DNA from: Pseudomonas viridiflava
GTDB lineage: Bacteria; Pseudomonadota; Gammaproteobacteria; Pseudomonadales; Pseudomonadaceae
Length of the DNA: 64,000 nt
Reading direction: 5' to 3'
Assembly: GCF_900580865.1 (NCBI RefSeq)
Contig: NZ_UTBZ01000169.1
Span: 62,001 to 126,000 of the forward strand
In this document: in pieces, positions 51,571 to 60,147 of the stretch
Layout of the letters: each line of letters opens with the position of its first letter
Position numbering within the stretch: the stretch's first letter is position 1
Program-made: the position numbers and the translations under genes
The notes under the pieces: model-generated
Told to the model about the DNA's origin: nothing
The model's database searches: none
What the model saw: the letters and a program-made list of their open reading frames with translations, nothing else

Positions 51571-52476
51571 ATGTTCGACTGGAACGACCTGCGGTTTTTT
51601 CTTGAGCTGCAACGCAGCGGCCGCCTGCTCACCGCCGCCCGCCGTCTCAACACCACCCACGCCACCGTCGCCCGCCATATCGAAGCCATCGAAAAAAGCC
51701 TCGGCACTGCGCTGTTCGTCCAGCACGCCCAAGGCTACGAAATGACCCCGGCGGGGGAGGCGTTGCTCAAGCACGCTGAAGCGATGGAAAACGTTGCGTT
51801 GCTGGCGCAGGAAGAAATCACCCAATCCACCGCGCCGCTGGGCAAGATTCGTGTGGGGGTGACAGAAGGGCTGGGCATCAAGTTTCTCGCCAGCCGCATG
51901 ATCGGCTTGTTCGAGCGCTATCCGGGATTGGAAGTGGAACTGGTCGCGGTGCCGCGCTTTGTCAGCATCCTCAACCGTGAAGCGGAAATCAGCATCCATC
52001 TGGAGCGCCCGGCGGCGGACATGCTGGTCACGCGCAAACTCACGGACTACCGACTCGCGTTGTACGCCAGCCAACGCTATCTCGATAAAGCCCCGCCATT
52101 GCACAGCCGCGAAGACCTTGGACGGCACGCGTGGATCGGTTATGTCGATGATTTGCTGTTCAGCCAGGAATTGATGTTTCTCAACAGCTTCTGCCGCAGT
52201 CCGCGCGTGGTGTTCCATAGCACCAGCGTTATTGCTCAGCAGGAAGCGGCGCGGTCGGGATTGGGTATTGCGGTGTTGCCTTGCTACATGGCCGAGTCGG
52301 ATCCCGATCTGGTGCCGTTGCTGCCGGATGAAAGCATCGAGCGCAGCTACTGGATCAGCACGCGGCGCGAGTTGCACAAGTCGGTGCGGCTGCGGGTGGT
52401 CTGGGATTATGTGGTGGGGTTATGTGAAGCGGAGCAGGGGTTGTTGCTGGGCAGATCGCAGGCTGGCATCCGTTAA
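51571..52476 (+). CDS. LysR-family transcriptional regulator
   Basis: The 301-residue protein has a LysR DNA-binding domain (MFDWNDLRFFLELQRSGRLLTAARRLNTTHATVARHIEAIE split by its helix-turn-helix) and a LysR effector domain. AAGGA lies 6 bp before the ATG at 51571. The gap to the divergent oxidoreductase is about 130 bp and AT-rich (TTTAGTTGTTAGCTTTCG), a likely operator region. Inducer unknown. Confidence 0.9.
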   Translation: MFDWNDLRFFLELQRSGRLLTAARRLNTTHATVARHIEAIEKSLGTALFVQHAQGYEMTPAGEALLKHAEAMENVALLAQEEITQSTAPLGKIRVGVTEGLGIKFLASRMIGLFERYPGLEVELVAVPRFVSILNREAEISIHLERPAADMLVTRKLTDYRLALYASQRYLDKAPPLHSREDLGRHAWIGYVDDLLFSQELMFLNSFCRSPRVVFHSTSVIAQQEAARSGLGIAVLPCYMAESDPDLVPLLPDESIERSYWISTRRELHKSVRLRVVWDYVVGLCEAEQGLLLGRSQAGIR

Positions 52477-52550
52477 TCCTTCTGGCTGTGCTGCTGTTGG
52501 CGCCGCTTTTGCTTGAATAGCTTCAAAGCCTTTGGCAATGGAGAGCAGCA

Positions 52551-53021
52551 ATGAGGGAATGGCTTAGCGTTCGCGACATCAATGCGGACACCTTGAAGGC
52601 CATCAGTGACGGCGTATTACAGCATGGCCGAGCCTTGTCTGAGGCTCGCGGCGGACAAGCTGAAGCCATCGCCTGTGCCGTGATTGAGGCTGGAATACTG
52701 ATCGGCGGCGCTACCGGCAGAACCGAATTCCGGCGCCTGTTTGTCAATTACCTGTGGATCGACGCGCAATGGCGCGGAACCGGGCTGGGTACTCAGGCGT
52801 TGCACAAGCTTGAGGCGTTAGCGGTTGAAAGGGCGTGCGTAGATGCGTTGATCGAAACGCTGGATGACGACGTCGCCCGGTGGTACATCCGCTGCGGATA
52901 TAGATTGATCGCGCATATGCCTGAGTACTGCGGCCCGTGGAGTCGTCATACGCTGTTGAAAACGCTGGTGACGACAAGTGCTCCCACAGGGCTCTTTGGC
53001 CAAGGCCATTTGCCGGGTTGA
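52551..53021 (+). CDS. GNAT-family N-acetyltransferase
   Basis: The 156-residue product has a GNAT core: IDAQWRGTGLGTQALHKLEALA (acetyl-CoA loop) and RWYIRCGYRLIAHMPEY. Substrate unknown. GGAGAG lies about 8 bp upstream of the ATG. The last ~20 residues are encoded by bases resembling a partial REP (GTGCTCCCACAGGG) and overlap the arsR promoter region. Confidence 0.82.
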   Translation: MREWLSVRDINADTLKAISDGVLQHGRALSEARGGQAEAIACAVIEAGILIGGATGRTEFRRLFVNYLWIDAQWRGTGLGTQALHKLEALAVERACVDALIETLDDDVARWYIRCGYRLIAHMPEYCGPWSRHTLLKTLVTTSAPTGLFGQGHLPG

Positions 53022-53060
53022 TTTATATATGGATATCCGTATATTCGAATTTCCGTATGT
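53018..53060 (+). promoter_or_regulatory. arsR promoter/operator
   Basis: TTGATT (53018-53023) and TATATT (53040-53045), 16 bp apart, form a plausible promoter. The overlapping AT-rich segment contains GGATATCC and two TCCGTAT direct repeats, suitable for ArsR binding. Confidence 0.55.
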
Positions 53061-53074
53061 ATTGGGTCCGTTTC

Positions 53075-53422
53075 ATGATCACCCCCACCGAAGTCTTCAA
53101 GAGCCTCGCCGACGAAACCCGCGTCCGCGCCATGCTGCTCATCGCCGATCAAGGTGAACTCTGCGTCTGCGAGCTGATGTGCGCACTCGGCGACAGCCAG
53201 CCGAAAATCAGCCGCCATCTCGCGCAACTGCGCAGCAATGGTTTGCTGCTCGACCGGCGTCAGGGGCAATGGGTCTATTACCGCCTCAACCCTGATCTTC
53301 CTGCGTGGGTGCGCGAAATCCTGCAAGTGACGTCCAAGGCCAACGCCGATTGGCTCAAGGACAACGCTGCCCGTCTGCAGAACATGGACGGTCGTCCGGT
53401 TCGCGAAACCGCCTGCTGCTGA
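53075..53422 (+). CDS. arsR: ArsR-family arsenic-responsive repressor
   Basis: The 115-residue winged-helix protein has ELCVCELMCALGDSQPKISRHLAQL, containing the ELCVCEL metalloid motif with Cys30 and Cys32 (and Cys36). It should dissociate from DNA on binding As(III). It starts the cluster arsR-arsC-arsH with a 15-bp gap to arsC. Start at 53075 is chosen by family. Confidence 0.93.
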   Translation: MITPTEVFKSLADETRVRAMLLIADQGELCVCELMCALGDSQPKISRHLAQLRSNGLLLDRRQGQWVYYRLNPDLPAWVREILQVTSKANADWLKDNAARLQNMDGRPVRETACC

Positions 53423-53437
53423 GGGAGCAAAAAAAAC

Positions 53438-53908
53438 ATGCGAATTCTGTTTATGTGCACGGCCAATAGCTGCCGCAGCATTCTGTCCGAAGCCATGTTC
53501 AATCATCTGGCGCGCCCCGGATTCGAGGCCGTGAGCTCCGGAAGTTTCCCCAAGGGCCAAGTGTTGCCGCGCAGCCTGTCGACGTTGCAACAGGCCGGCA
53601 TTGCCATCGATGGCCTGTACAGCAAGGGCAATGACGCGTTCGAAGACAATCCGCCAGATATTGTCATCACCGTCTGCGACAAGGCCGCCGGTGAGAGCTG
53701 CCCGGTGTACTTCGGCCCCGCGCTCAAAGCCCATTGGGGCCTGGCAGATCCCTCGGATGTGACCGGCGACGATGCCGCCGTGGACGCGGCATTTGCTGCA
53801 ACCCTGGCGATCATCGAGCGGCGCTGCGCGACCTTCCTCGGCCTGCCATTCAAAGCACTCAGCCGCGCTGAACTTCAGCGTGAGCTGGATCGTATCGGCT
53901 CTCTTTGA
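53438..53908 (+). CDS. arsC: Arsenate reductase (thioredoxin-type, LMW-phosphatase fold)
   Basis: The 156-residue enzyme has the phosphatase loop C7-TANSC-R13 and the redox pair Cys80 and Cys88 (VCDKAAGESC), as in thioredoxin-coupled ArsC proteins that reduce arsenate to arsenite. GAGGGAG precedes the start. No efflux pump gene lies between it and arsR or arsH. Confidence 0.94.
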   Translation: MRILFMCTANSCRSILSEAMFNHLARPGFEAVSSGSFPKGQVLPRSLSTLQQAGIAIDGLYSKGNDAFEDNPPDIVITVCDKAAGESCPVYFGPALKAHWGLADPSDVTGDDAAVDAAFAATLAIIERRCATFLGLPFKALSRAELQRELDRIGSL

Positions 53909-53920
53909 GTCGGAGGATAT

Positions 53921-54613
53921 ATGTCAGAACACCTGCCCCATCTTGATCATTCGCTGTTCGAAGGAGCGTCCCCTTTGGGCGAACACAAACCACGCATCCT
54001 GCTGCTCTACGGCTCGACCCGCGAACGCTCCTTCAGCCGTTTGCTGGTAGAGGAGGCCGCGCGCCTGCTCGAACACTTCGGCGCCGAGACGCGCATCTTC
54101 AACCCGTCCGGTCTGCCACTGCCCGACGACGTTCCGGTCGACCATCCCAAAGTGCAGGAACTGCGTGATCTGGTGCTGTGGTCGGAAGGCCAGGTCTGGT
54201 GTTCGCCGGAACGTCATGGCGCGATGTCCGCCGTGTTCAAGGCACAGATCGACTGGATCCCGCTGGAACTCGGTGCCGTGCGCCCGACCCAGGGTAAAAC
54301 TCTGGCCGTGATGCAGGTCTGCGGCGGTTCGCAGTCGTTCAACGTGGTCAACCAGTTGCGCGTGTTGGGCCGCTGGATGCGCATGTTCACCATCCCCAAC
54401 CAATCCTCGGTGCCGAAGGCCTACATGGAGTTCGACGACGCCGGGCGGATGAAAGCGTCGCCGTTCTACGATCGTGTGGTCGATGTGATGGAAGAACTGG
54501 TGAAGTTCACCGTGCTGCTGCGCGATCAACAGGCGCATTTGGTCGATCGTTACTCCGAGCGCAAGGAAAGTGCCGAGCAATTGATGGCGCGGGTGAATCA
54601 GCGTTCGATCTGA
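53921..54613 (+). CDS. arsH: Arsenical resistance flavoprotein ArsH
   Basis: The 230-residue protein is ArsH, an NADPH-dependent FMN oxidoreductase that oxidises trivalent organoarsenicals. Features are YGSTRERSFSRLLVEEA (FMN loop), SPERHGAMSAVFKAQIDWIP and a PSVPKAYMEFDDAGRM-like end. GGAGG lies 6-7 bp upstream. It closes the short ars cluster. Confidence 0.94.
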   Translation: MSEHLPHLDHSLFEGASPLGEHKPRILLLYGSTRERSFSRLLVEEAARLLEHFGAETRIFNPSGLPLPDDVPVDHPKVQELRDLVLWSEGQVWCSPERHGAMSAVFKAQIDWIPLELGAVRPTQGKTLAVMQVCGGSQSFNVVNQLRVLGRWMRMFTIPNQSSVPKAYMEFDDAGRMKASPFYDRVVDVMEELVKFTVLLRDQQAHLVDRYSERKESAEQLMARVNQRSI

Positions 54614-54768
54614 GGCCGTCCCTCGGCGAGGGACAGCTGCGTTCACGTGCGGCAACGGCGGGCGCAATCCAGCATTGATTGATGGTGATCAACCTTGTGT
54701 CGGTCAGTTCGGCGCAGCCTTGGAAAGGTGCTGAACTCACTGCAAACACCTGCACAGGAATCTCGATC

Positions 54769-55842
54769 ATGGCCATGATGAAAGCGGCGATATTCGTCGA
54801 AAAGAATCGTATTGTGCTGGATGACAAACCGATCCCCGAGGTTGGCCCGCTGGACGCGCTGGTGCGTATCACCACCACGACGATCTGCGGCACCGACGTG
54901 CATATCCTGCGTGGCGAATATCCGGTGGCCAAAGGCTTGACCGTCGGTCACGAACCGGTGGGCGTGATCGAGAAACTTGGCTCACAGGTACGCGGATTTT
55001 TCGAAGGCCAACGGGTGATTGCCGGCGCGATTACTCCCAGCGGCCAAAGCTATGCCTGCCTGTGCGGCTGCGGCTCCCAGGACGGGCCGGACACCCGCCA
55101 CGGTTTTCGCGCCACCGGCGGCTGGAAATTCGGCAACATCATTGATGGCTGCCAGGCGGAGTACGTCTTGGTGCCCGATGCCTTGGCCAACCTGTGCCCG
55201 ATCCCCGACGAGCTGAGTGACGAACAAGTGCTGATGTGCCCGGACATCATGTCCACCGGGTTCTCCGGCGCCGAACGTGGCGAAGTCAGTATCGGCGACA
55301 GCGTTGCGGTATTCGCGCTGGGGCCGATCGGCCTGTGCGCGGTGGCCGGGGCGCGGCTCAAGGGCGCGAGCGTGATCATTGGCGTCGACGCGGTGGCCGA
55401 GCGCATGAGCGTCGCGCGGCAGTTGGGCGCGACCCATGTGGTCAACTTCAAGGACGGCGACGTGGTCGAGCAAATCATGGCGTTGACCGACGGGCGCGGT
55501 GTGGATGTGTCCATCGAAGCCTTGGGCACCCAAGGCACGTTCGAATCTGCCTTGCGGGTGTTACGCCCGGGCGGACGCTTGTCGAGTCTGGGTGTCTACG
55601 CGTCGGACCTGCGCATTCCCTACGATGCCTTCGCGGCAGGGCTGGGCGATTACAGCATCGTCAGCACCCTGTGCCCCGGCGGCAAGGAACGCATGCGCCG
55701 GTTGATGGCGGTGGTGCAAAGCGGTGGCGTCGATCTGTCGCCGCTGGTGACCCACCACTTCAAACTCGACGATATCGAAGCTGCGTATGAACTGTTCGCG
55801 CATCAGCGCGATGGGGTGATGAAGGTGGCAATCACGCCGTAA
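54769..55842 (+). CDS. Zinc-dependent alcohol dehydrogenase
   Basis: The 357-residue medium-chain dehydrogenase has catalytic-zinc motifs CGTDVHILRGEYP and GHEPVGVIEKLG and a Rossmann region VAVFALGPIGLCAVAGARLKG with VDAVAERM. The segment CLCGCGSQDG is in place of the usual structural-zinc loop. Similar enzymes act on secondary alcohols or butanediol; substrate is uncertain. Start at 54769 (MAMMKAAIF) has AGGA 9 bp upstream; a second ATG lies two codons later. Confidence 0.88.
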   Translation: MAMMKAAIFVEKNRIVLDDKPIPEVGPLDALVRITTTTICGTDVHILRGEYPVAKGLTVGHEPVGVIEKLGSQVRGFFEGQRVIAGAITPSGQSYACLCGCGSQDGPDTRHGFRATGGWKFGNIIDGCQAEYVLVPDALANLCPIPDELSDEQVLMCPDIMSTGFSGAERGEVSIGDSVAVFALGPIGLCAVAGARLKGASVIIGVDAVAERMSVARQLGATHVVNFKDGDVVEQIMALTDGRGVDVSIEALGTQGTFESALRVLRPGGRLSSLGVYASDLRIPYDAFAAGLGDYSIVSTLCPGGKERMRRLMAVVQSGGVDLSPLVTHHFKLDDIEAAYELFAHQRDGVMKVAITP

Positions 55843-55891
55843 TCGTCAACGCGCCCCGCAACGTTTAAAGGTGCGGGGCGCAGGAATGTCG

Positions 55892-56455
55892 CTACAGACT
55901 CAGGCGATGAATGACCTGGTGCGGATCATCAGGATCGCTGTGGGTTTCAAAACCCAGTGATCGGGCAAGGTCGCGCATGCCCGTGTTGCTGGCCGAATCC
56001 ACCGAATACAGATGTTTGAAACCGTTGTGCCGGGCAGCCTTGATCAAATGTTCCATCAGCAACGTGGCCAGGCCGAGGTGCATCCACTCATCGGCGACCG
56101 TGACGGCGCATTCACAGTCCTGCTCGCCCGTGGCGGCGTAGCGGCTGATGCCGATCTCGATCAATTCGCCATTTTCGTGAACCAGTGCGATGAAGGCCGC
56201 GCGTTGTTTGTAGTCGACGTCCATCAACTGATCCAGCAACGCGGTGCCCGGCTCACTGATCTGTGCGAGAAAACGCAGGTGTCGGGACTCGGGCGACAAG
56301 CGCTTGATGAAAGCATATTCGCGTTGGCGATCCTCGGCGGCCAGAGCACGGATCAAGACGTGGCGGCCATCCCTGAGCGACTCGATCCAGTATTCACCTA
56401 GGTGCGCGGCATAGGCCGGCGCCGCGCGGTCATTGTGGTCTTTGACAGTGAGCAT
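55892..56455 (-). CDS. GNAT-family acetyltransferase
   Basis: The 187-residue protein has GNAT motifs: LIRALAAEDRQREYAFIKRLS at the start of the domain and DEWMHLGLATLLMEHLIKAA at the acetyl-CoA site, then FKHLYSVDSASNTGMRDLAR. This layout is seen in small acetyltransferases related to protein acetylases (Pat-like C-terminal domains). Substrate unknown. The ATG at 56455 has GGAGG 8 bp upstream. Confidence 0.85.
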   Translation of the reverse strand: MLTVKDHNDRAAPAYAAHLGEYWIESLRDGRHVLIRALAAEDRQREYAFIKRLSPESRHLRFLAQISEPGTALLDQLMDVDYKQRAAFIALVHENGELIEIGISRYAATGEQDCECAVTVADEWMHLGLATLLMEHLIKAARHNGFKHLYSVDSASNTGMRDLARSLGFETHSDPDDPHQVIHRLSL

Positions 56456-56610
56456 GAGATGAGCCTCCATCGGGGCTGAACGAGCAACGCGCAGGAGAGT
56501 GCGCTGAGTCTGTTCTACACCGATGTCAGCCCCGGAAGCTGATCTGGATCAGATTCCGACGCGCGGCCACTGTTTTAACGGGCAATGGCGCTCCTGGCTC
56601 CGCAACAGAC

Positions 56611-58026
56611 TCAACTCTGCGGCGGCTCGCGTGTGCTGCGTTGCGATGCGGGGCGCGGTTGCCCGTCGGGAATCGACAAGGTCGCACGCAGGCCGCCCTC
56701 AGCGCGGTTGACCAGAGTGATCCGTCCGCCCAACTGCGTGGCGATGGTGTTGACGATGGTCAGTCCCAGCCCCGCGCCGTGGGCATTGCCGCGACTGTAG
56801 AAACGTTCGAACAAGCGCGCCCGGTCCGTTTCATCAATGCCCGGCCCCTGATCTTCGACGCTCAAGTGATAAAACCCCTCGGCCTGACTGAGCAGCACGG
56901 TGATCACGCCGTGTTCGGGGGAGAAGTTCGCAGCATTGGTGATCAGGTTGTTCAAAGCAATGTCGATGGTGCCGGGGCTGGCCATGATGTTGAACGGCTG
57001 CGCGCTGTCTTCAAAGGCCAGTTCCAGGTGTTTGCTCAGCAACCATGGCGTCAGCTGCACCAGGCTGTTGCGCACGGTTTCGCTGAGGTCGATGGGTTGC
57101 AACGGCGGGGGATTGGGTTTCGGCTCTAGGCGCGCCATGGTCAGCAACTGGTTGACCAGGCGACTGGTGCGGTCGACCCCGGCGATCAGAAACGCCAGCG
57201 ATTCGCGGCGCTCCTGTTCGGTGCCGGCCTCCTGCAGGTTCTGCGCATGCACGCGCAGCACCGCCAGCGGTGTGCGCATTTCGTGGGCGGCGTCGGCGAT
57301 AAAGCGCCGTTCACGGCCGAGCACTTCCTGAATCTGCGCGAGCATGCGGTTGAGCGCCGCTTGCATCGGTTCCAGTTCACTGGGCAGCGGCGCCAGTTGC
57401 AACGGTTCCAGCGAACCACTGTGACGGGCGCGCAGGGTCTCGGCCATGTTCGCCAACGGCTTGAGGCCCCAGCCGATGGCCAGCCAGACCATCGCCGCGA
57501 GCAGCAAGCTGCCGACCACATTCGGCCACAGCGTGTGGCGGACGATGCGGTCGACCAGATCGGCGCGCACATCGTCGCGCTCACCGACCCAGATGCGCAG
57601 GCCGTTCTGTTTGTCTTCAAGGAGAAAGGCGCGCCAGTGCCGATTGTTCAGATCCACCACGTCGCTGAAGCCGGGCTGCGTTGGCGGTGCGCTGAAGGAC
57701 GGGGCGCTGGCGGTGTGCACCAACACATCACCGGCAGGATTCCACACCTGAAAAGCGATTTTGCGTTCGTAAGGATGACCCTCGCCGCGCGGCACCGCTT
57801 CGCCCAGCGCCGAGTTGAACGCCTGGTAGAGTTCGGCGTGCTGTTTGCTGGCCAAGGGCATGCGCATCACGCCTTGCAGCAGGCGTGCGTTCTGCGCCAA
57901 TTGCGCGTCGTAGACCTCGGCGATTTCGTGGTTGCTGTCGTGCAGGTTGAACGTGCTGAGCACCGCGAGACCGGCCAGCAACAGGCCGATGATCAGGGTC
58001 AGCGTGCGGCGGCGGATCGAGGTCAT
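56611..58026 (-). CDS. Sensor histidine kinase (QseC/PmrB type)
   Basis: The 471-residue inner-membrane kinase has membrane segments near 8-26 and 168-187 with a ~140-residue periplasmic sensor domain, His248 in DAAHEMRTPLAVL, and N/G boxes (LNNLITNAANFS, DQGPGID, GAGLGLTIVN). It should phosphorylate the adjacent response regulator. Its start overlaps the regulator stop by 4 bp. It is the last gene of a seven-gene operon. Confidence 0.93.
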   Translation of the reverse strand: MTSIRRRTLTLIIGLLLAGLAVLSTFNLHDSNHEIAEVYDAQLAQNARLLQGVMRMPLASKQHAELYQAFNSALGEAVPRGEGHPYERKIAFQVWNPAGDVLVHTASAPSFSAPPTQPGFSDVVDLNNRHWRAFLLEDKQNGLRIWVGERDDVRADLVDRIVRHTLWPNVVGSLLLAAMVWLAIGWGLKPLANMAETLRARHSGSLEPLQLAPLPSELEPMQAALNRMLAQIQEVLGRERRFIADAAHEMRTPLAVLRVHAQNLQEAGTEQERRESLAFLIAGVDRTSRLVNQLLTMARLEPKPNPPPLQPIDLSETVRNSLVQLTPWLLSKHLELAFEDSAQPFNIMASPGTIDIALNNLITNAANFSPEHGVITVLLSQAEGFYHLSVEDQGPGIDETDRARLFERFYSRGNAHGAGLGLTIVNTIATQLGGRITLVNRAEGGLRATLSIPDGQPRPASQRSTREPPQS

Positions 58027-58685
58027 CGACGCTCCTCCACCAGATAACCGACACCGCGAATGGTGCGGATCAGGTCGGTGGAAAACTTCTTGCGCAGGTG
58101 ATGAATGTGCACTTCGAGGGTGTTGCTTTCGGCTTCTTCGTTCCAGCCGTAAAGCAGCTGCATCAGTTGATCGCGGGTCATCACTCGGCCCGGCGGCGAT
58201 AGCAGTTCGTGCAGCAACTGATATTCCTTGGGCGTCAGGGCCACGGGCTGGCCCTGATAGCTGACTTGCTGGGTGCCGGGGTTAAGGCTGATGCCGGCAT
58301 GCTCGATCAACGCCTGTGCGCGCCCGGCACTGCGCCGCAACAAGGCGCGCAAGCGTGCCTTGAGTTCGTCCAGGTCGAACGGTTTGATCAGGTAGTCGTC
58401 GGCCCCGGCGTCGAGCCCGGCGATGCGATCTTCGGTAGCATCGCGGGCGGTAAGAATCAGCACCGGCAGATTCGAACCGCTGTCGCGCAGGCGGCGCAGC
58501 ACCTGCAGGCCGTCCATGCGCGGCAGACCGAGATCGAGCACGGCGACATCGAAGGTTTCACTGAGCAGCGCATGCAACGCACTGCTGCCGTCCTTGAGCC
58601 AGTCGACGGTGTAACCCTCGCGGCCCAGCGCCTGATGAATGCCTTCACCCAGCGCCACGTCATCCTCAACCAGTAATAAACGCAC
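58023..58685 (-). CDS. OmpR-family response regulator (QseB/PmrA type)
   Basis: The 220-residue regulator has receiver residues at VEDD, Asp51 (VLDLGLPRMDG) and Lys in DDYLIKPF, and a winged-helix output domain ending RTIRGVGYLVEERR. QseB/PmrA regulators bind YTTAAK-N5-YTTAAK boxes; two such sites lie at 63003-63064 upstream of this operon. It lies 11 bp after the TPR-like gene and overlaps the kinase gene. Confidence 0.93.
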   Translation of the reverse strand: MRLLLVEDDVALGEGIHQALGREGYTVDWLKDGSSALHALLSETFDVAVLDLGLPRMDGLQVLRRLRDSGSNLPVLILTARDATEDRIAGLDAGADDYLIKPFDLDELKARLRALLRRSAGRAQALIEHAGISLNPGTQQVSYQGQPVALTPKEYQLLHELLSPPGRVMTRDQLMQLLYGWNEEAESNTLEVHIHHLRKKFSTDLIRTIRGVGYLVEERR

Positions 58686-58696
58686 GCGGACTCCTG

Positions 58697-59341
58697 TCAG
58701 TCGAGTTTCTTGTTCACGTCCACCAGCAGGGCGGCGATCTCTTTGCGGCGCCCGGCATCGGCACTTTCGCGGCCCGGGCGTGGCGTGGCTTGCTGGGCTT
58801 TGACCAGCGCTGCTTTGGCTTCAGCGTAGCGCTTCTGACGGTAGAGGTGATCGCCCCAGAAGTACAGGCTGTCGATGCCGTTGGGGTTGAGTTGCAAGGC
58901 TTGCTTGAGCAGTTGCTCGGCCTTGTCGCTGTCGCCGAAACCGATGGGCCAGCCGGGCACGCGGTCATACAGCGCGGCGAGGCTGGTGTAAGCCGAGCCT
59001 TGCAAAGCTTTGGGGTCGAGGGTCAGGGATTTCTCCAGATCGGCCTTGGCATCCTTGGCCTTGCCCAAGGCACCGAGGCCGCCCTCGGCACCGGCCCAGC
59101 TGCTGGTGACGATGCCTTTCCAGATCCACGCTTCGGCCAACTCCGGGCGCTGCGTGGTGAACGCGTTGGCGTCGCTGGCCAATTGTTCGAACGCGGCGGC
59201 GCGCTGTTTTTCCGCCACTTCATATTGAATGTGCGCCCAGCTCTGCTGGATGCCCTCGAGACGTTGCTGGTCGGCCGGTTCCAGCGCCCAGACGCTTTGA
59301 CTCAGGGTGGCGAGCAACAGGCATGCGGATAGTTTTTTCAT
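58697..59341 (-). CDS. Secreted TPR-like protein
   Basis: The 214-residue protein has a signal peptide (MKKLSACLLLATLSQSVWA) and helical repeats typical of tetratricopeptide folds (ADLEKSLTLDPKALQGSAY, AEQLLKQALQLNPNGID, RYAEAKAALVKAQQA). It may act as a periplasmic adaptor. It overlaps the SDR gene start/stop by 4 bp and precedes the response regulator, so it belongs to the seven-gene operon; the specific role is unknown. Confidence 0.82.
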   Translation of the reverse strand: MKKLSACLLLATLSQSVWALEPADQQRLEGIQQSWAHIQYEVAEKQRAAAFEQLASDANAFTTQRPELAEAWIWKGIVTSSWAGAEGGLGALGKAKDAKADLEKSLTLDPKALQGSAYTSLAALYDRVPGWPIGFGDSDKAEQLLKQALQLNPNGIDSLYFWGDHLYRQKRYAEAKAALVKAQQATPRPGRESADAGRRKEIAALLVDVNKKLD

Positions 59342-60147
59342 GGCTTTGGCGACTCGTGGTCAGGTTTTTCACTGAGGCGGCGGATCAGCGGCAACTGCTT
59401 GCGCAGGCCTCGATCCACCAGATGCGGGAGCAGATTGTTCAGGCGGACGAAGAAGCGTTCCGGCCAGCCCAGATAAAGGTCGCGGCGATCACCGGCAATC
59501 GCGTGGATCACCGCCGAGGCCACGGTTTGCGGATTGTCGACGTTGGTCTTGAGTGCGTCGTTCAACGCTTGCGCGGCGGCGCTGTTCATCGAGGTGCGCG
59601 TGGCGCGTGGCGCGACGTACAGCACGCTGACGCGGGTGTCAGCGAGCTCCCGGCGCAGCGCCTCGGAAAATCCACGCAAAGCGAATTTGCTCGCGCAGTA
59701 ACTGGCGTAACCCGGGTAGCCGATCGAGCCGTAGGTCGAACCGACGTTGACCACCATCGCGCTGTCAGCCTGCTTGAGCAGCGGCAACAGCAGTTTGGTC
59801 AGGCACATCGGCGCACTGATATTCACCGCCAGCATCGCGTTGATATCACTGTCATCCAGCTGTTCGAGCATGGCGAAGTGATTCACCCCGGCGGCGTTGA
59901 TCAGCAGGTTGACGCCGCCGATGGCTTCGCTGGCGGCCAGCACTTTGCGCCGGTCGCTGAGGAAGGTCAGGTCGGCGGCGACCCAGCACAACGACTCGGG
60001 GTAGCGTTTGAGCAGCGGCAGCAGTGCCTCTTGATGCCGCGCCACCGCGAGCACGTGGGCACCGGCGGCGCACAAGGTTTCGGCGATGGCCAGGCCGATG
60101 CCACCACTGGCACCGGTCAGCACCACCCGCGCATCACGCAGCTGCAT
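59338..60147 (-). CDS. Short-chain dehydrogenase/reductase
   Basis: The 269-residue enzyme has the cofactor motif TGASGGIG (11-18), the NAAG-type strand (INAAGVNHF), catalytic Ser137 and Y150-CAS-K154. A hydrophobic/basic C-terminal region (ERFFVRLNNLLPHLV) could bind membrane or lipid. SDRs reduce or oxidise carbonyl/alcohol groups; in this operon a fatty acyl-derived substrate is likely but inferred. GGAGG lies 6 bp before the ATG; it overlaps the oxidase gene by 14 bp. Confidence 0.9.
   Translation of the reverse strand: MQLRDARVVLTGASGGIGLAIAETLCAAGAHVLAVARHQEALLPLLKRYPESLCWVAADLTFLSDRRKVLAASEAIGGVNLLINAAGVNHFAMLEQLDDSDINAMLAVNISAPMCLTKLLLPLLKQADSAMVVNVGSTYGSIGYPGYASYCASKFALRGFSEALRRELADTRVSVLYVAPRATRTSMNSAAAQALNDALKTNVDNPQTVASAVIHAIAGDRRDLYLGWPERFFVRLNNLLPHLVDRGLRKQLPLIRRLSEKPDHESPKP

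Noticed and set aside
52946..53734. 262-codon minus-strand frame across arsR-arsC
   Set aside because: Antisense to two genes with clear functional motifs.
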